Source: Deltaproteobacteria bacterium
GTDB lineage: Bacteria > Desulfobacterota > Desulfuromonadia > Geobacterales > Pseudopelobacteraceae
Reading direction: 5' to 3'
NCBI GenBank assembly: GCA_021780495.1
Contig: JAJXYO010000036.1
Location: 30,086 to 94,085, forward strand
DNA length: 64,000 bases
Below, one piece after another: positions 55,187 to 63,429 of the stretch (the first letter of the stretch is position 1; each line of letters opens with the position of its first letter). The translations under genes were made by a program, and so were the position numbers. The notes below the pieces were generated by a model that worked only from the letters and a program-made list of their open reading frames with translations, was not told the origin of the DNA and did no database searches.

Positions 55187-55741
55187 CTAAATCAGTTTCT
55201 TGCTCTTCAGAAAATCCTTCGCAACCTTCTTGATTTTATCATTTGACGAGGCGGATTTAAGTAACTTGGAATAGGTATCATTCGAGAGAACGCCCGCCAG
55301 CTTATTGAGTAATTTAGGCAATGCCGGGTAATTTGACAAGGTATCAGCAGTCAATACCGGGGCATACTTAGGCGTTATTCCAAAAGTGTTAAGCCACGTG
55401 AGATTATATCTTCTGCGGTATTCATTTTTGATTACATCTGTTCCCGGTGAACCAGCGTTTTTCGTTCTCCCCAACATTTGCATAGCACTATCAGTGTTTT
55501 CCATGATGATGTTGAGCTTACCCTCTTTGACCGCTTCGTATAGTTCCCGGGAATCCTTATAGACATCAATCTTCACACTCGATCCGGTTCTTTCGGTGAT
55601 CATCAAGGATGCCAATTCAGCGATAAGCTTTTCATTTGCGCTTGAAATGCCGACATGGATTGTCTTGCCGACACACGCCACGGACATATGAGCCGTCATG
55701 AGAAAAGCACCTGCGACAATTAAGCACATAATTTTTTTCAT
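55187..55741 (-). CDS. Short OpuAC-like periplasmic binding protein
   Basis: A 184-residue protein with a signal peptide (about residues 1-22) then KTIHVGISSANEKLIAELASLM, like glycine betaine/osmoprotectant substrate-binding proteins. Typical members are about 270-300 residues, so about a third is missing from the middle or end. Residue WLNTFGITPKYAPVLTADTL still fits the family. It may be a truncated or specialised domain. It lies 13 bases before the ResB-like gene in the operon; no OpuA-type permease is adjacent. Confidence 0.66.
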   Translation of the reverse strand: MKKIMCLIVAGAFLMTAHMSVACVGKTIHVGISSANEKLIAELASLMITERTGSSVKIDVYKDSRELYEAVKEGKLNIIMENTDSAMQMLGRTKNAGSPGTDVIKNEYRRRYNLTWLNTFGITPKYAPVLTADTLSNYPALPKLLNKLAGVLSNDTYSKLLKSASSNDKIKKVAKDFLKSKKLI

Positions 55742-55800
55742 TCCATCACCTCGTTTATACTGGGTATTTTTAATAAATTGCTTACTATTCCACGCGACAA

Positions 55801-56502
55801 TTATTGTACTGTTAACTTAATGTCTTTAGCAATATCTATTTTCCCACGTTCAATCACAAGATGGTTTACAACCCCTGCCTGATATTGCAATGGAAATTGT
55901 CGCGAAGCACCAACGAAATATGTGACGCCAGGCGGTAGATAGATCTCAAATCCCCCATCAGCCCCCGTCCACGCCGAAACAAAATCTGGCAGTTCACTAA
56001 ACTCCTTCGACCTGTTGGCAAATACAACGGCTTGAGCAACGGGTGCTCCGTGGGTATCAACCACATGCCCCTTCAGATGCAGCGCATCTGTTGCAGTGGC
56101 CCGTTTCTTCTGTCCAAGCTCACGGATATCGGCAACGACAAAATCAGCGCTTGCACCGCCTGCCGTCATATCAATCTCAATCGGCTCTCCGGAGTGCTTG
56201 TCGCCCGGCATAAGCGGACCATATTTCCCATCTGATTTAAAGCGTGCGACTACCCAGTATGTTCCAGGCGGCAATGCAATTTGTACCAGGCCAGCACGAT
56301 CTGACATCGAAGAAATGAAATCAGCAGGACGCCGCACGTTCGGACTGTCATAAAGAAACAGCTTGGCACCAGCCATGGGTCGGCCTTCAATATCAGAAAC
56401 CTTGGACTTCAGCTGATACGTCTCTGCGGCACATAACTGAGAGGTGCATGTCAACAGGCCAACAATCATCACCATTATGAGCCTCACATACATGCGCATC
56501 AT
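55801..56502 (-). CDS. Secreted protein with two carboxypeptidase-regulatory-like repeats
   Basis: A 233-residue protein with a signal peptide (about residues 1-25). Two copies of a beta-sandwich unit follow, with shared layout: SDIEGRPMAGAKLFLYD ... LPPGTYWVVARF and VDTHGAPVAQAVVFANR ... LPPGVTYFVGASR. This fold (carboxypeptidase regulatory-like) binds proteins or sugars. Its ATG overlaps the beta-helix gene's stop by four bases, so both are exported products of the same transcript. Function unknown. Confidence 0.78.
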   Translation of the reverse strand: MMRMYVRLIMVMIVGLLTCTSQLCAAETYQLKSKVSDIEGRPMAGAKLFLYDSPNVRRPADFISSMSDRAGLVQIALPPGTYWVVARFKSDGKYGPLMPGDKHSGEPIEIDMTAGGASADFVVADIRELGQKKRATATDALHLKGHVVDTHGAPVAQAVVFANRSKEFSELPDFVSAWTGADGGFEIYLPPGVTYFVGASRQFPLQYQAGVVNHLVIERGKIDIAKDIKLTVQ

Positions 56503-58985
56503 TTCAAAGACCTCACGACAATCGCAACCGGCTCTGCAAGCACAGGCTTGAACAGGACTTTACCAATACCCGGCTCATCTTCTGCGTCAAAGATAGCGTT
56601 GGACGGATCCGCCTCCCCCCACCAGTTTCCGCGGGCATTGACATCCTCATTGTTGAAATCCCCCACCCGGATGCCGTAACTGCTATTATCAAGGATATTG
56701 TTGCCGGTGATTACAAGGCCACCACCCTTTTCCCTGACAAAAATGCCAACCTCGTTTTTCCTGATTGTATTGCCCTTGATGATGGCATTACCGATATATG
56801 ACCTGATACCGATAATATTATGTTCAAAGATCGAGTCCCGTATCACTGCAGGACCGCTCCTAAACCTCATCCCGCCGGTATTATTACCAAAATAGCTATC
56901 AGACACGACCAGATTGGTAAAATGACTGTGCAGGCCCCAGGTAGCGTATTCAAAGATGCAATTGGATATGATGCTGCCGGTTGCATATTCCAGCTGTATT
57001 TCATTCCAGTCGCCAGCGCCCTTTTTGCGATCCGAGGTAAACCTGATTTTCCCGTCGCTCTGCCCTTTTGCAATCAGGCGGCCTTTGACCAACATGCCGG
57101 TACCTTCAGAAAACTCTACCGTTGTGTCCGGTGTTATCGTCAATTCAACGCCAGCTGGCACCGTAACCTCGCGCGGTATAGATATAATACCTCGCCAGAT
57201 AGCGTTGGCCGGTATTGCCGGTAGTGGCCACACGAAACGGAACGGGTGGGCAGCGGCCTTATCATGGTGAACGCTCCCCCGAGATGAATCTGCACGCTTG
57301 TCATAAACAACTTTGGCGGGGTCATCCCCACCCCACCAGTTGCCAATTGCCGTCACATCCTGGGAACCTTCCAGGTCAATTGCGTATTGCCGGTTTTTTA
57401 TAAAGTTGTTCCCGGTTATTTCACCATCAAACGATTGTACTCCAATGCCCCGTTCACCATTGTCGGAGATCTGGTTGCCCTTGATGCTGGCCCTGGATTC
57501 CTGAATATTCAATCCGTTAAACCCGTTCGCGGCGATAAAGTTGCCAACAACTTCTACATTATCGGCATTCTTCAGGGACATGCCAACCTCAAGGTTATTG
57601 GTGATACTGTTGTTTCGGTAGTCACCATAAAACATATCCGCAACCATCAGACCGAAGCGGTTACCATCAATAAGGTTTTCCTGCAGAGACGAAACCCCTT
57701 CACGTATCCGCAGCCCTTCCTTGCCGTTCACCGTAATCCGGTTTCCACGGGCAGTCAAATTAGTCCTGAAAAAGTTGGCTCCCACGTTGTTAGCGGAAAT
57801 GACATTATCGATCAGGGTTACATCAGAGTCCCGGGCCTGGACGCCACTTTTGTTGCCATAGATGTGGTTGCCCTTCAGAAGCACCAGAGATTCCTGGAAC
57901 TGAATGGCGCGATAATTGTTGGTCAGTTGCGAATTGTACAGACCGACATGGGAAAAATGAAAATGTAGAGCTCGATAGGCATCCTCGATGCGGCAATACT
58001 CGATAAGGTTCTGTGCACCGGCACTGTTCATGATATTGATCGAGTCCCAGTCACCGGCCTCTTTAACCTTTTCCGCCGACCTGAAAATAATCGGGTCCTC
58101 CGGGGTTCCTTTCGCAATCAGACGCCCTTGGATCAGGAGACCGTTTTCACCGATGCCATCACCATTGGTATCCTTCTTCACAAATTCCACAATTGTGCCC
58201 GGCAGAATGATCAGCCGACTTCCCTCGGGCACTCGAATCAAGCCCGCAACCTCGATCCGTCCCCGCCAGATTGTGTCGCCCCTGAAAACCTCATCCTGAT
58301 AACGCCTGCTGACAGGGATCTCAACCTTTGGGGCAAAGGCGACCGGTGGAGCAGCGACTTTTACCGAAGCAGCATAGCGGTCCTTTTTCCTGTTTCCAGT
58401 GACGATCGTGTCCAGCGACAACAGCCGTGCTCCTTGAAACGTAAAGACACCATACTCGTTATCGGTAATATGGGAGCCTTCGATCCGTACATCGGCCCCG
58501 TTACCCTGAGCGACCACGCCATAGCGGTTCTCTTTGAGGAGAGCATCACGGACACCCAGACTGCCATTTACAACGTACAGAGCGGTATCGGCATTTCTGA
58601 TCCGGAATGAGCGCATATTTGCGGTACCCTGATCGATGATAATACCGGCCCAACTTCCTGCTTTGGCATCCACGCCGGAAAACTCGACCGGAGCTCTTGC
58701 GGTACCCTCAACCTTGAGCGCTCCTCTAATGGTTATCTCGGTCAGGGGTGAAACATATTCGGGGTCGGTTTTAGTGCTTTCAGCAGAAACCACCTTGACA
58801 TTTGTACCCGCTTTGACAGTCAGAGTAATACCCTTCGGCACCAGGACATCCGCGCCAACCGTGATATTCCCTTGCCAAACCGTGTCTTTGGTAAGCATAA
58901 CGGCGCGGGCGATTCCAGGCGACAGCATGAAACAAAGCAAGGACAGGAGTGCGGCAGCGTGGGATGCTCGGGAGAGAAAATTCAT
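56499..58985 (-). CDS. Large secreted right-handed beta-helix protein with three modules
   Basis: A protein of about 828 residues. MNFLSRASHAAALLSLLCF gives a signal peptide; the ATG at 58985 is chosen for that, but the ATG at 59006 is also possible. Three modules each start with W-x-G-x-I-x-V-P and a G-T-x-V-E-F-like strand, then G-R-L-I-A-K-G-T and PbH1/NosD-like coils with many Asn and Gly (LIDNVISANNVGANFF, RGNWWGE). The repeats form a right-handed beta-helix for surface glycans, cations or protein contacts. It is the first gene of the long minus-strand operon. Exact cargo unknown. Confidence 0.82.
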   Translation of the reverse strand: MNFLSRASHAAALLSLLCFMLSPGIARAVMLTKDTVWQGNITVGADVLVPKGITLTVKAGTNVKVVSAESTKTDPEYVSPLTEITIRGALKVEGTARAPVEFSGVDAKAGSWAGIIIDQGTANMRSFRIRNADTALYVVNGSLGVRDALLKENRYGVVAQGNGADVRIEGSHITDNEYGVFTFQGARLLSLDTIVTGNRKKDRYAASVKVAAPPVAFAPKVEIPVSRRYQDEVFRGDTIWRGRIEVAGLIRVPEGSRLIILPGTIVEFVKKDTNGDGIGENGLLIQGRLIAKGTPEDPIIFRSAEKVKEAGDWDSINIMNSAGAQNLIEYCRIEDAYRALHFHFSHVGLYNSQLTNNYRAIQFQESLVLLKGNHIYGNKSGVQARDSDVTLIDNVISANNVGANFFRTNLTARGNRITVNGKEGLRIREGVSSLQENLIDGNRFGLMVADMFYGDYRNNSITNNLEVGMSLKNADNVEVVGNFIAANGFNGLNIQESRASIKGNQISDNGERGIGVQSFDGEITGNNFIKNRQYAIDLEGSQDVTAIGNWWGGDDPAKVVYDKRADSSRGSVHHDKAAAHPFRFVWPLPAIPANAIWRGIISIPREVTVPAGVELTITPDTTVEFSEGTGMLVKGRLIAKGQSDGKIRFTSDRKKGAGDWNEIQLEYATGSIISNCIFEYATWGLHSHFTNLVVSDSYFGNNTGGMRFRSGPAVIRDSIFEHNIIGIRSYIGNAIIKGNTIRKNEVGIFVREKGGGLVITGNNILDNSSYGIRVGDFNNEDVNARGNWWGEADPSNAIFDAEDEPGIGKVLFKPVLAEPVAIVVRSLK

Positions 58986-59300
58986 GATTTTCGTACTATA
59001 CACCATTTTCTTTTTAAGAGTAAAGGGGTACTGAAAATGCTTCCGCAATATAGGTGACACACCTTTCGAAACTGCGTTTCTGCCGGCCAAATGAGGCCTC
59101 TGTGCCAGCACAGTTTAGTGGACCTGTCCTTGCCACCAGTCAAAGCGGTCGTGAGACCGACACCTCACTTCCCGTAGAATAAAATCGTGGACGAGGCTTG
59201 AAAAATAAGAAAATAAAACTATAATTAAGCATGCTGTTATTTCGCCAGAGAACAGAGCTATTGCAGTTCATGGTGTAAGCAAACATCGCGAGGGGGGCGT

Positions 59301-59780
59301 ATGAAAAAGTTTATTGCTTTATTGTTTGCAGCGGCACTGTCATGGTGTGTTGCCGCCATTGCTGTGGCCGAGACGAATGAACAGGTCGTCAAAGAGAATA
59401 CTATTGCAAAAACGGCAAAACAAATTAGTTCTGATGAAAAGATGATGCCGACACCGGAGGTGCAGTTAAAGCGTCTCACCAAAGGACTGAAACTGACTGC
59501 CGAGCAGCAAAAACTAATCAGTCCGATGCTTGAGGATGAGTATGCCAAGCTGAAAGAGCTCAGACAGGCCGACAATCTCAATCTCAGCCCGAAACAGATT
59601 GGGGCAAAGGTTGAAGCATTGCGTAGCGAGACGGCGAGCAAAATGCAGACCGTGCTTACTCCCGAACAGAAAAAGAATTATGACATTGTCCGCAAAGAGA
59701 TCAGGGCGAACAAAAAGAAACGGATCAAAGAGAATCGCAAGGGCCGCATTGGGATCCGGGCAGAACCTTTGGCCCAGTAA
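59301..59780 (+). CDS. Spy/CpxP-like periplasmic helical protein
   Basis: A 159-residue protein with a signal peptide (about residues 1-23). Mature part is helical and charged; LKLTAEQQKLISPMLEDE and MQTVLTPEQKKNYD are LTxxQ-type motifs of the Spy/CpxP family, which are periplasmic chaperones or stress sensors. The ATG follows GAGGGGGGC. It is a single gene ending at a hairpin (59804-59839), transcribed away from the beta-helix operon. Confidence 0.75.
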   Translation: MKKFIALLFAAALSWCVAAIAVAETNEQVVKENTIAKTAKQISSDEKMMPTPEVQLKRLTKGLKLTAEQQKLISPMLEDEYAKLKELRQADNLNLSPKQIGAKVEALRSETASKMQTVLTPEQKKNYDIVRKEIRANKKKRIKENRKGRIGIRAEPLAQ

Positions 59781-59803
59781 TCCCAATAGTTGTCTAGCCT
59801 TTG

Positions 59804-59839
59804 AAATCTGAAGGCGGCCAATCGACCGCCTTCAGATTT
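59804..59839 (+). terminator. Terminator hairpin after the Spy-like gene
   Basis: A perfect 14-base stem (AAATCTGAAGGCGG and its complement) with an 8-base loop lies 23 bases past the stop. The final T run is TTT only on the plus strand. It may work in both directions. Confidence 0.72.
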
Positions 59840-59953
59840 CTGGAAGTACAGCTCACGACAATAATCGACGGTAAGGGCGCCTGACAATAGCAGGGGCTTC
59901 CAGATACGACGGTTCCAGACTTTACCTATCGAGATAAACGGTGAGAATGCCGA

Positions 59954-60637
59954 TCAGCGCAGCATATTATATTTGATGATGCATCGCAAAGCTGAAACAC
60001 CGTCCATCCAGCCTATCTTTTTACCCTCAATGTAGGTTCTGCCTGAGTAGGAAATGCCCACCTCATATATTCTCAGTTTTAGTTTGGCTATCTTGGCGGT
60101 AATCTCGGGTTCACAACCGAAACGGTCCTCCTCAATGGTGATCCTCTCCAGGACATCCCTTCTGAAAACCTTGTAGCAGGTCTCCATATCGCTGAGGTTG
60201 AGATTCGTGAACAGGTTTGACAACAATGTCAGCAGCTTATTTCCCACCATGTGCCAGAAGAACAACACTCGCCGATAGTCTCCCGTAATAAATCGAGAAC
60301 CATAGACGACATCGGCCTTTCCGTCCATGATCGGCTTGATGAGCTTGGGGTATTGCGCCGGGTCATATTCCAGATCGGCATCCTGGATAATGACGATATC
60401 ACCTGTAGCATACTGAAACCCGCTTCTCAAGGCAGCACCTTTGCCCATATTGCGGTCGTGCAGTACGATCCGGATAGAATCATTGGCCAGACTCTGAAGG
60501 ATCTCGCGACTTCCATCAGTGGAACAGTCATCGACAAAGATAATCTCTTTCTCAATATCTACAGCCATGACACATTCAATCATTTCACGAATGGTGGCCT
60601 GTTCGTTATAAACGGGGATAACGACGGAGAGTTTCAA
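59954..60637 (-). CDS. Glycosyltransferase family 2, dolichol-phosphate-mannosyltransferase-like
   Basis: A 227-residue GT-A protein: [31 protein letters not shown] and [11 protein letters not shown] (metal site) and the YGSRF motif typical of polyprenyl-phosphate mannose/glucose synthases. Such enzymes load sugar on a lipid carrier. No membrane segment at the C-terminus. The gene starts seven bases after nikR on the same strand, so they may share a transcript, a pairing without clear logic. Confidence 0.87.
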   Translation of the reverse strand: MKLSVVIPVYNEQATIREMIECVMAVDIEKEIIFVDDCSTDGSREILQSLANDSIRIVLHDRNMGKGAALRSGFQYATGDIVIIQDADLEYDPAQYPKLIKPIMDGKADVVYGSRFITGDYRRVLFFWHMVGNKLLTLLSNLFTNLNLSDMETCYKVFRRDVLERITIEEDRFGCEPEITAKIAKLKLRIYEVGISYSGRTYIEGKKIGWMDGVSALRCIIKYNMLR

Positions 60638-60644
60638 GATTCCG

Positions 60645-61061
60645 TCACAGATTTTCTGCTGTGGTGGTCAAAACCAGCTTGCCGTGCTTGACCCCTTTGA
60701 CACCGATCAACTCATGTGCAATCTGCTTGATGTCCTTGACGGCCCCACGGATAATCAGCACCTCCAGGCAGTTATGGGCGTCCAGGTGTACGTGCAGGGC
60801 CGAGATGATATGATCGTGGTGGGAGTGCTGGTGCTCCGTCAGCTTGTCTGAGAGGTCTCGCACATGGTGATTATAAATCAGCGTAACAGTCCCGACCGCT
60901 TCCTGCTCTTCGGAACCCAGCTGTTCCTCTACCAGAGAGGCACGGATCAGATCTCGAATCGCCTCGGAACGGTTCATGTAGCTCTTCTGTTCGATCAGCT
61001 GGTCAAAATTTGCCAGCAATTTTTCGTCAAGCGAGATGCCAAACCTGACCGTGTTTCCCAT
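60645..61061 (-). CDS. nikR: Nickel-responsive regulator
   Basis: A 138-residue protein from the ATG at 61061, after AAGGAG (an upstream Met adds 28 codons without a site). N-terminal ribbon-helix-helix ([19 protein letters not shown]), then an ACT-like nickel domain with His79, His90, His92 and Cys98 in the exact spacing of E. coli NikR His76, His87, His89, Cys95. It should repress nickel uptake genes when nickel is plentiful. The nickel transporter genes start 287 bases away on the other strand. Confidence 0.94.
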   Translation of the reverse strand: MGNTVRFGISLDEKLLANFDQLIEQKSYMNRSEAIRDLIRASLVEEQLGSEEQEAVGTVTLIYNHHVRDLSDKLTEHQHSHHDHIISALHVHLDAHNCLEVLIIRGAVKDIKQIAHELIGVKGVKHGKLVLTTTAENL

Positions 61062-61267
61062 GACTGACTCCTTGCACAAAAAAACATTTGAACGCCGGAA
61101 ACTATTTTCCGAGCTTTTCGACAGAAAATGATTTCCTTTACGCATTTCCTAATTAATCCGCATACTACCTGATTCAGGGCTATAAATAAAATATTTTCCG
61201 TGTAGCTGCAGTTATTATTCACGACACGGCACCACACCCCGGTAGCACGATTTTTAAAAAATAGCGC

Positions 61268-61306
61268 TTGACACTACTTTTCAATTACTATATCAAAATC
61301 GTGTCA
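61268..61306 (+). promoter_or_regulatory. Candidate nickel uptake promoter with inverted repeat
   Basis: TTGACA (61268-61273) and TATCAA (61291-61296) have a 17-base spacer. TGACAC (61269-61274) and GTGTCA (61301-61306) are an exact inverted repeat flanking the -10, with a 26-base spacer. Known NikR sites have similar half-sites but shorter spacing (about 13-16), so assignment to NikR is uncertain. Confidence 0.4.
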
Positions 61307-61348
61307 CTAAAATCACAAACAGGTTCGCAGCCATCGGAGGATTTCAGC

Positions 61349-62440
61349 ATGCATATGGCAGATGCACTACTGTCACCCACAGTCGGGGGGGGCATGTGGG
61401 CCATTTCAGCCGGAACCATCGCCTACTGTTCAAAAAAGGTCCGGGCAGAACTTGACGACAAAAAGGTGCCACTCATGGGTGTACTGGGTGCGTTCTTGTT
61501 TGCCGCCCAAATGATCAACTTCAGTATTCCGGTTACCGGTTCCAGCGGGCATCTGGGCGGCGGAATGATGCTGACTATACTGCTGGGTCCATATGCCGCC
61601 TTTCTCACGATCGCCTCCGTGCTGTTTGTGCAGGCGCTGTTTTTTGCAGATGGTGGCATATTGGCTCTAGGTTGTAACATTTTCAACATGGGTTTCTGGC
61701 CAGCATTCGTTGTGTATCCCTTCATTTATAAAAAGATCATCGGAACAGACCCGAGTCGAAAACGACTGGCAGTGGCCACGATGATCTCCGCCATTATCGG
61801 ATTACAACTGGGACCATTCAGTGTCGTACTGGAGACCGTATTATCGGGTATTTCTTCATTGCCCTTTTCCACCTTCCTGTTCCTGATGCAACCGATACAC
61901 CTGGCCATCGGGGTGGTAGAGGGACTTGTGACCGTCACCGTCATATCGTTCGTTTACAAAGCCCGGCCCGAGATCCTCCAGGGAGCTCTGGAAGCTCGCC
62001 CTATTGGCAACCATACGGTGCGAAACGTAGTGACAACCTTCTTGATCGCCGCCCTTCTTACCGGGGGGATAGTTTCCTGGTTTGCCTCCGGAAATCCGGA
62101 TGGGTTGGAATGGGCCATTACCAAGGTAACCGGCAAAGCGGAATTGGAAGGCTCGCAACAAGGGCTTCATGGAGTATTAGCCTCCATCCAGAAGGCCACC
62201 GCCTTCCTGCCGGACTATTCATTCAGGAAACCTGCTGAAACAAAGCAGGAAGCATTGAAACCGGATGCGTTGCAAGCCGATCCATCCGTACGCCCCGAAC
62301 ATATAGCGGAAGCAAAGAAAACTGTAGGGCCTAAAAACATTGTTGGAACCAGCGTAGCTGGGCTTGTGGGCGGGACGATAACCTTGGGGCTTGCCTTTCT
62401 GATCGGCCTAGCCCTGAAACGTAAGAATCAGCCTGTTTAA
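61349..62440 (+). CDS. nikM: Nickel ECF transporter substrate-capture protein (NikM-NikN fusion)
   Basis: A 363-residue protein from the ATG at 61349, after GGAGG; the longer frame from 61268 has no site. MHMADALLSP gives the Met-His N-terminus that forms the metal site in CbiM/NikM. About seven membrane segments follow, and the C-terminal third has PDGLEWAITKV, the mark of a fused NikN/CbiN-like small subunit. With NikQ and an ATPase it carries Ni2+ (or Co2+). NikR beside it favours nickel. A 150-residue linker with many Ala and Glu precedes the last membrane segment. Confidence 0.9.
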   Translation: MHMADALLSPTVGGGMWAISAGTIAYCSKKVRAELDDKKVPLMGVLGAFLFAAQMINFSIPVTGSSGHLGGGMMLTILLGPYAAFLTIASVLFVQALFFADGGILALGCNIFNMGFWPAFVVYPFIYKKIIGTDPSRKRLAVATMISAIIGLQLGPFSVVLETVLSGISSLPFSTFLFLMQPIHLAIGVVEGLVTVTVISFVYKARPEILQGALEARPIGNHTVRNVVTTFLIAALLTGGIVSWFASGNPDGLEWAITKVTGKAELEGSQQGLHGVLASIQKATAFLPDYSFRKPAETKQEALKPDALQADPSVRPEHIAEAKKTVGPKNIVGTSVAGLVGGTITLGLAFLIGLALKRKNQPV

Positions 62441-62509
62441 CGCTACTGCATGCTCTACCAGAGTGTCTTTGCAATGCTGTTCGATATATCTTTATGGAGA
62501 GCAAAAACA

Positions 62510-63301
62510 ATGAAAATGCTTTTGCCGGCTCTGCTTACGATATGGTGTATGTCATTGCCTGATCCGGCCCAGGCCGCACATCCGCTGGCAACAGACGATA
62601 CCGGCACCCAGGGAGTGATGAAGTTCCAGATGGAAAGCAGTGCGGAATTTGGCTGGGACACGGAAAACAAACGCGGTATAACCACGCGATCTGACTATCA
62701 GAAGCTGACTGTTGCAGCCACTGCCGGGGTATTGGAATCTCTCGACCTGCAAGTATCCTATCCGTACACGTGGCAGAAGATCGAGGAAAACGGCAACGAC
62801 AGGATCGACAACAGTGGCCTGAACGATCTTGCGATGGCGCTCAAATGGCGCTTTCTGGAGCTTGGACCGGCCAGCTTCGCCATCAAGCCTTCGATAGCAT
62901 TTCCAACCGCCAACCGGGACAGGAACCTCGGCTCCGGACGAGCCGGATACGGCGCGACCCTGATCTCAACGGTCGAATTCAAGCCCGTAGCCATTCACAC
63001 CAATATCGGCTATACGAACCAGAAGTTCACGGATGCCGACAAAGATGGTTCACGTGAACATCTCTGGAACGTTTCTCTGGCAGGCGTTGTCGAAATCCTG
63101 AAGGGATTGCAGCTTGTTGCCGAAGCCGGCACAACCACCAATCCGGATAAGGGGAACAGTGCCTGGCCTGTCTATCTGGCCGGCGGCGTCATATTTTCCG
63201 TACTGGAGAATCTTGATCTGGATGTGGGGGCAAAAGGAAGTTTGACTGCCCCGGAGACGGATCTGGCATTATCATCAGGTATCACCTTCAAATTTCCGTA
63301 A
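62510..63301 (+). CDS. Outer-membrane beta-barrel protein of the nickel uptake operon
   Basis: A 263-residue protein from the ATG at 62510 (GGAGA 10 bases before). Signal peptide (about residues 1-22) then HPLATDDTGTQG and alternating strands (for example LQVSYPYTWQKI, PVAIHTNIGYT), ending in a C-terminal Phe-Pro. This is the MetA-pathway-of-phenol/transporter-like barrel family. Place between nikM and nikQ suggests it admits nickel or its chelate through the outer membrane. Alternative: a barrel for a related metal. Confidence 0.78.
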   Translation: MKMLLPALLTIWCMSLPDPAQAAHPLATDDTGTQGVMKFQMESSAEFGWDTENKRGITTRSDYQKLTVAATAGVLESLDLQVSYPYTWQKIEENGNDRIDNSGLNDLAMALKWRFLELGPASFAIKPSIAFPTANRDRNLGSGRAGYGATLISTVEFKPVAIHTNIGYTNQKFTDADKDGSREHLWNVSLAGVVEILKGLQLVAEAGTTTNPDKGNSAWPVYLAGGVIFSVLENLDLDVGAKGSLTAPETDLALSSGITFKFP

Positions 63302-63429
63302 CCACCGATCGTAATGCGGGATAATTCGAATCGAATAACGCGGCAGGCAATTGTGATATTTCCGTTAATATGCTTTATTGGTGAAGTGAAACGATCCGTC
63401 TTCACCCCTGTTCTATAAAAGGACATCCC

